15,894 nt of DNA. It comes from Dehalococcoidales bacterium. GTDB lineage: Bacteria > Chloroflexota > Dehalococcoidia > Dehalococcoidales > UBA2162. Position numbers and translations under genes: made by a program. Numbering within the stretch: position 1 is the first letter of the stretch; each line of letters begins with the position of its first letter. The notes beneath the pieces are model-generated. The model did no database searches and had not been told where the DNA came from. It saw only the letters and a program-made list of their open reading frames with translations. The stretch covers positions 1,328,843 through 1,344,736 of the forward strand of contig CP070645.1 in assembly GCA_020354275.1 (NCBI GenBank), read 5' to 3'. Below, in pieces: positions 13,789 through 15,894 of this stretch.

Positions 13789-14546
13789 CACACTACCAGA
13801 CGGCGGCTATGGGTGGATGCATTCTGCAATACCAGACCAGGAAATACGAGCAGTGCGCCAACGAACCACTCCTGTGCCATAACCATCACCGCTATGCCGC
13901 TGCCAATACACAGCAGTCCGATACCCCAGCCACACCAGCTGGTAATAAGTGTCGCCCTTTTATAATTGGCTGTCGCCTTCCAGATAACGGCCCGTAACAA
14001 CCGGCCTCCATCCAGGGGAAAACCGGGCAGGAGATGGAACAGGGTTAACATGAAGGTTATAAATGCCAGCCACTGAACCAGCACATCAATAATTATATTA
14101 CCGGTACGCGCCAGTATGAAATAGACCAGGTAAAACATAGCGGCTATTACCAGGTTGGATAGCATGCCAACCACCGCCAGCAATGTCTCTACTGACGGCA
14201 GGTTATCTTCCTGTTCAATCCGGGACAACCCGCCGAAGACGAACAGGGTAACATTTACTACCGGAACACCCCTCCTGCTGGCGATAAGGTTGATGATAAA
14301 CTCACGGATGGTTACCGCCAGGAAAAAGAGCAGGCAGGCGGCCAGTCCCAGCACTATCCGCTGCCATAATGAATATGCCGTTGAGAACTGGGTCACCACA
14401 GCGACCGTTATCAGGACAACCGCCAAAAACCAGGTATAATGCAGGCGCAATCGGGTCTGGAATACCCGGCCCGAATAAGGAGTATCTACCGTTCTCTCCC
14501 TCGGGTCAATATCCCCGCTGGATTCCTGCCCCGGTTCTATTTCCAT
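13788..14546 (-). CDS. M50 / site-2-protease-family membrane protein lacking HExxH (predicted pseudoprotease)
   Basis: This 252-residue protein has a polar cytoplasmic N-terminus (1-30) and about six hydrophobic segments. It matches the compact site-2-protease (rseP/SpoIVFB-like, PF02163) layout. The second conserved motif is intact: HLLPGFPLDGGRLLRA (171-186, Asp179). The segment after the active-site helix is also conserved (RRGVPVVNVTLFVFGGLSRIEQE, 91-113). At the position of the zinc motif HExxH, however, it reads REFII (81-85; 14292-14306). Both zinc histidines are gone and only Glu82 remains. The Asn that usually precedes LLPGFPLDGGR is His171. No CBS domains follow. Zinc-dependent proteolysis is therefore not expected; a regulatory or binding role is inferred. 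Reading frame and composition look healthy, so it does not look like a decaying pseudogene. Confidence 0.85.
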   Translation of the reverse strand: MEIEPGQESSGDIDPRERTVDTPYSGRVFQTRLRLHYTWFLAVVLITVAVVTQFSTAYSLWQRIVLGLAACLLFFLAVTIREFIINLIASRRGVPVVNVTLFVFGGLSRIEQEDNLPSVETLLAVVGMLSNLVIAAMFYLVYFILARTGNIIIDVLVQWLAFITFMLTLFHLLPGFPLDGGRLLRAVIWKATANYKRATLITSWCGWGIGLLCIGSGIAVMVMAQEWFVGALLVFPGLVLQNASTHSRRLVV

Positions 14547-14560
14547 GGTGTCTGAATTCC

Positions 14561-14629
14561 TTAACCCTGAGGTTAATTGCTCAAGTCATATCATAGCTGC
14601 TGGTTAGCCAGTATAACCATCATAACCAG
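14561..14629. repeat. Cluster of GGTTA/TAACC dyads upstream of the M50-like gene
   Basis: TTAACC-CTGA-GGTTAA (14561-14576) is a perfect dyad. CTGGTTA (14600-14606) pairs with TAACCAG (14623-14629). ATAACCA occurs twice in tandem (14613-14619 and 14622-14628). The position 15-85 nt before the ATG suits an operator, but no regulator can be named. Confidence 0.35.
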
Positions 14630-14793
14630 TTAGATTGAGAGAGGTCAATGCCCGTTTTATCAGCTAACGCCGACTCACGGTAAATACCCCTGCTTCAAGG
14701 GCAGACCCGCCAGTACTGGGGAGACAGGTCAAATCTATAATTACAATAGAGTACACTGAGAAGATGAGTAAGGAATAGCCGTTTCGGTGGGGG

Positions 14794-14819
14794 AAAATAG
14801 TGATAGCTCCTGCTATTTT
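14794..14819 (-). terminator. Weak hairpin, possible terminator of the DUF2807-like gene
   Basis: ATAGC (14803-14807) and GCTAT (14812-14816) pair around TCCT, within wider AAAATAG/CTATTTT arms. On the minus strand a TATTTT run follows. It lies about 60 nt after the stop. The stem is short and AT-rich. Confidence 0.35.
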
Positions 14820-14875
14820 TGGTTAGCTGCCCGAATCAGTAAGGAAGATACCGGGGGAAGGGCAATAATTGAGTT

Positions 14876-15829
14876 CTACCAGTGAACCATTGTAGGCGCA
14901 CCGGAAATCTTGATATCACGCAACCGGGGATTACCGGTATAACTGAGCCCGGAAGCACCACTCAGATCGATATCCAGGTTCCCCCGGGTATTTATCGTCG
15001 CCTGGCTGGCTCCTTCCAGGTGTATATTGGTGTCATCGATAACAAAATCGGCCAGGTTCAGATGGCTGGCACCCCAGGCGTTAAGAACAACCGTTTTTGC
15101 TGAGCCCTGCAGCTCAACCCTGCTGGCTCCTGATAGGGTAAACTCGGCATCATTAACCTTCATATTGCCAGTAAGCCTGCTGGCCCCCGATATCTCCAGC
15201 CGGCTGTTCCCCGCCTCTACATCAATGTCCAGCCTGCTGGCACCGGAGAGGTTGACATCGAAACTCTCCTGAGAACAAAACCCGTGGACTATGCCCCTGG
15301 CTGCTGCCGCCAGACGGAGCTTATTAATGGTGGGCATTTCGATATGGACCTCCATAGTCCTGGGTCTGAAGCGAAAGAGACAGGGTTTCAACGATACTCT
15401 AAGCGTGTTTCCCGACTTGATAACATCTATATGTTCAAACAGCTTTTCACCGGTGGTCAAGGTAACACGGTATGTATCGGAATAAACAATTTCAATCCTG
15501 CAGTTACTATCAATCTCGATATTGGTAAAATCAGAAAGGTCTATGTTGCGGGTTACTACGCTACCTCCATCAATCTCTGACCTTGCTTCAGGGGCAATCA
15601 TCCACTTGGTCATCATTAACAGGGTTCTCTCTATCCTGTCTTCAATACGCTCGGTTATGCCGTCAATACGCTTCTCTGCTTTCTGCGCCATCCTCGCTGC
15701 TCTGATCTCGCCTCTGTCACGGGCTTCTCCGGCTATTTTCTTGAGGATATCTCTGATTTCATCGATATCCCTGGTAACCTTTTCCTTGACTCCCTCGGCC
15801 TCTCTCTGGAGTTCTTCGATGTATTCCAT
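14876..15829 (-). CDS. DUF2807-like beta-solenoid (head GIN domain) protein with N-terminal coiled coil
   Basis: This is a 317-residue protein. Residues 1-75 are highly charged and heptad-like (EYIEELQREAEGVKEKV onward), predicting a long helix or coiled coil with no signal peptide. Residues 95-317 form a repeat region of the putative auto-transporter adhesin head GIN type (DUF2807). Seven Gly-Ala-Ser/Pro turns (Gly at 196, 215, 234, 253, 273, 291 and 310) recur about every 19 residues, as in SGASRLDIDVE and SGASRLTGNM. That is the rung pattern of a right-handed beta-solenoid. Family members usually carry a signal peptide, lipobox or membrane segment; here a soluble coiled coil takes that place. 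AAAGG lies about 8 nt before the ATG. Role unknown; scaffold or surface-structure functions are only guesses. Confidence 0.82.
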   Translation of the reverse strand: MEYIEELQREAEGVKEKVTRDIDEIRDILKKIAGEARDRGEIRAARMAQKAEKRIDGITERIEDRIERTLLMMTKWMIAPEARSEIDGGSVVTRNIDLSDFTNIEIDSNCRIEIVYSDTYRVTLTTGEKLFEHIDVIKSGNTLRVSLKPCLFRFRPRTMEVHIEMPTINKLRLAAAARGIVHGFCSQESFDVNLSGASRLDIDVEAGNSRLEISGASRLTGNMKVNDAEFTLSGASRVELQGSAKTVVLNAWGASHLNLADFVIDDTNIHLEGASQATINTRGNLDIDLSGASGLSYTGNPRLRDIKISGAPTMVHW

Positions 15830-15894
15830 TCGAATAACCTTTCTGATTTGATTAGCAACTCCCGGTACTTGACCTATAGGTTACTCCAATTCGA

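Larger units (their letters stand above)
14547..14875. other. 329-nt intergenic region with short dyads, no gene seen
   Basis: No ORF with a credible start and no RNA gene was recognised. The right half (14794-14820) has a small hairpin that may end the DUF2807-like transcript. The left half is unusually rich in TAACC/GGTTA words arranged as inverted repeats, just upstream of the M50-like gene. Confidence 0.4.

Noticed and set aside
15000..15270. Tandem DNA repeats (GCTGGC words about every 57 nt)
   Set aside because: These are explained by the 19-residue Gly-Ala-Ser protein repeat of the solenoid gene, not by an independent DNA repeat or array.

Overview
This window is about 15.9 kb of bacterial chromosome with moderate GC (roughly 50%). 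It carries about 15 protein genes in short operons on both strands. I saw no rRNA, tRNA, CRISPR array or intact insertion sequence. The gene mix is a COG3618-type amidohydrolase, rubrerythrin, Hsp20, a site-2-protease-like membrane protein and lipoproteins with classical lipoboxes. Together with Shine-Dalgarno sites and sigma70-like promoters, it suggests a free-living, probably anaerobic or microaerophilic bacterium. Chloroflexota (Dehalococcoidia-like) is my guess from general resemblance only; nothing here proves it.

Layout. A 5'-truncated-at-the-edge CoA-binding protein (1-256, -) is followed by an amidohydrolase (375-1406, -). The amidohydrolase is divergent from an aldo/keto reductase (1667-2632, +), and the two are separated by back-to-back promoters with identical -35 and -10 hexamers. 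Close downstream of the reductase is the main discovery: a DsbA/FrnE-like thioredoxin-fold gene (2674-3279, +). Its active site reads U-P-W-C because the first cysteine codon is an in-frame TGA, and a bacterial-SECIS-like hairpin starts 13 nt after it. A conventional gene call would lose its first 43 codons. An NTF2/SnoaL-like protein (3354-3830) follows, and then a lipoprotein with a transglutaminase-like Cys-His-Asp triad (4108-4944).

A minus-strand operon occupies 5210-9873: a xylose-isomerase-like TIM-barrel protein, a substrate-binding lipoprotein, a fused 12-TM permease and an ABC ATPase. It is divergent from a LysR regulator (10003-10896). The transporter belongs to the Fe3+/hexose-phosphate/phosphonate group. 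The TIM-barrel partner, the LysR regulator and the lack of a Tyr-Tyr iron motif point to an organic (sugar-like) substrate rather than iron. Two stress genes follow on the minus strand, each with its own promoter: rubrerythrin (10917-11420, TTG start) and Hsp20 (11553-12059). A strong hairpin terminator lies between them.

The right end holds a secreted alpha/beta hydrolase with a beta-rich C-terminal region (12313-13746, +). Convergent to it is an M50/site-2-protease-family membrane protein that has lost the HExxH zinc motif (13788-14546, -). The last gene is a DUF2807-like beta-solenoid protein with a 19-residue Gly-Ala-Ser repeat fused to an N-terminal coiled coil (14876-15829, -).
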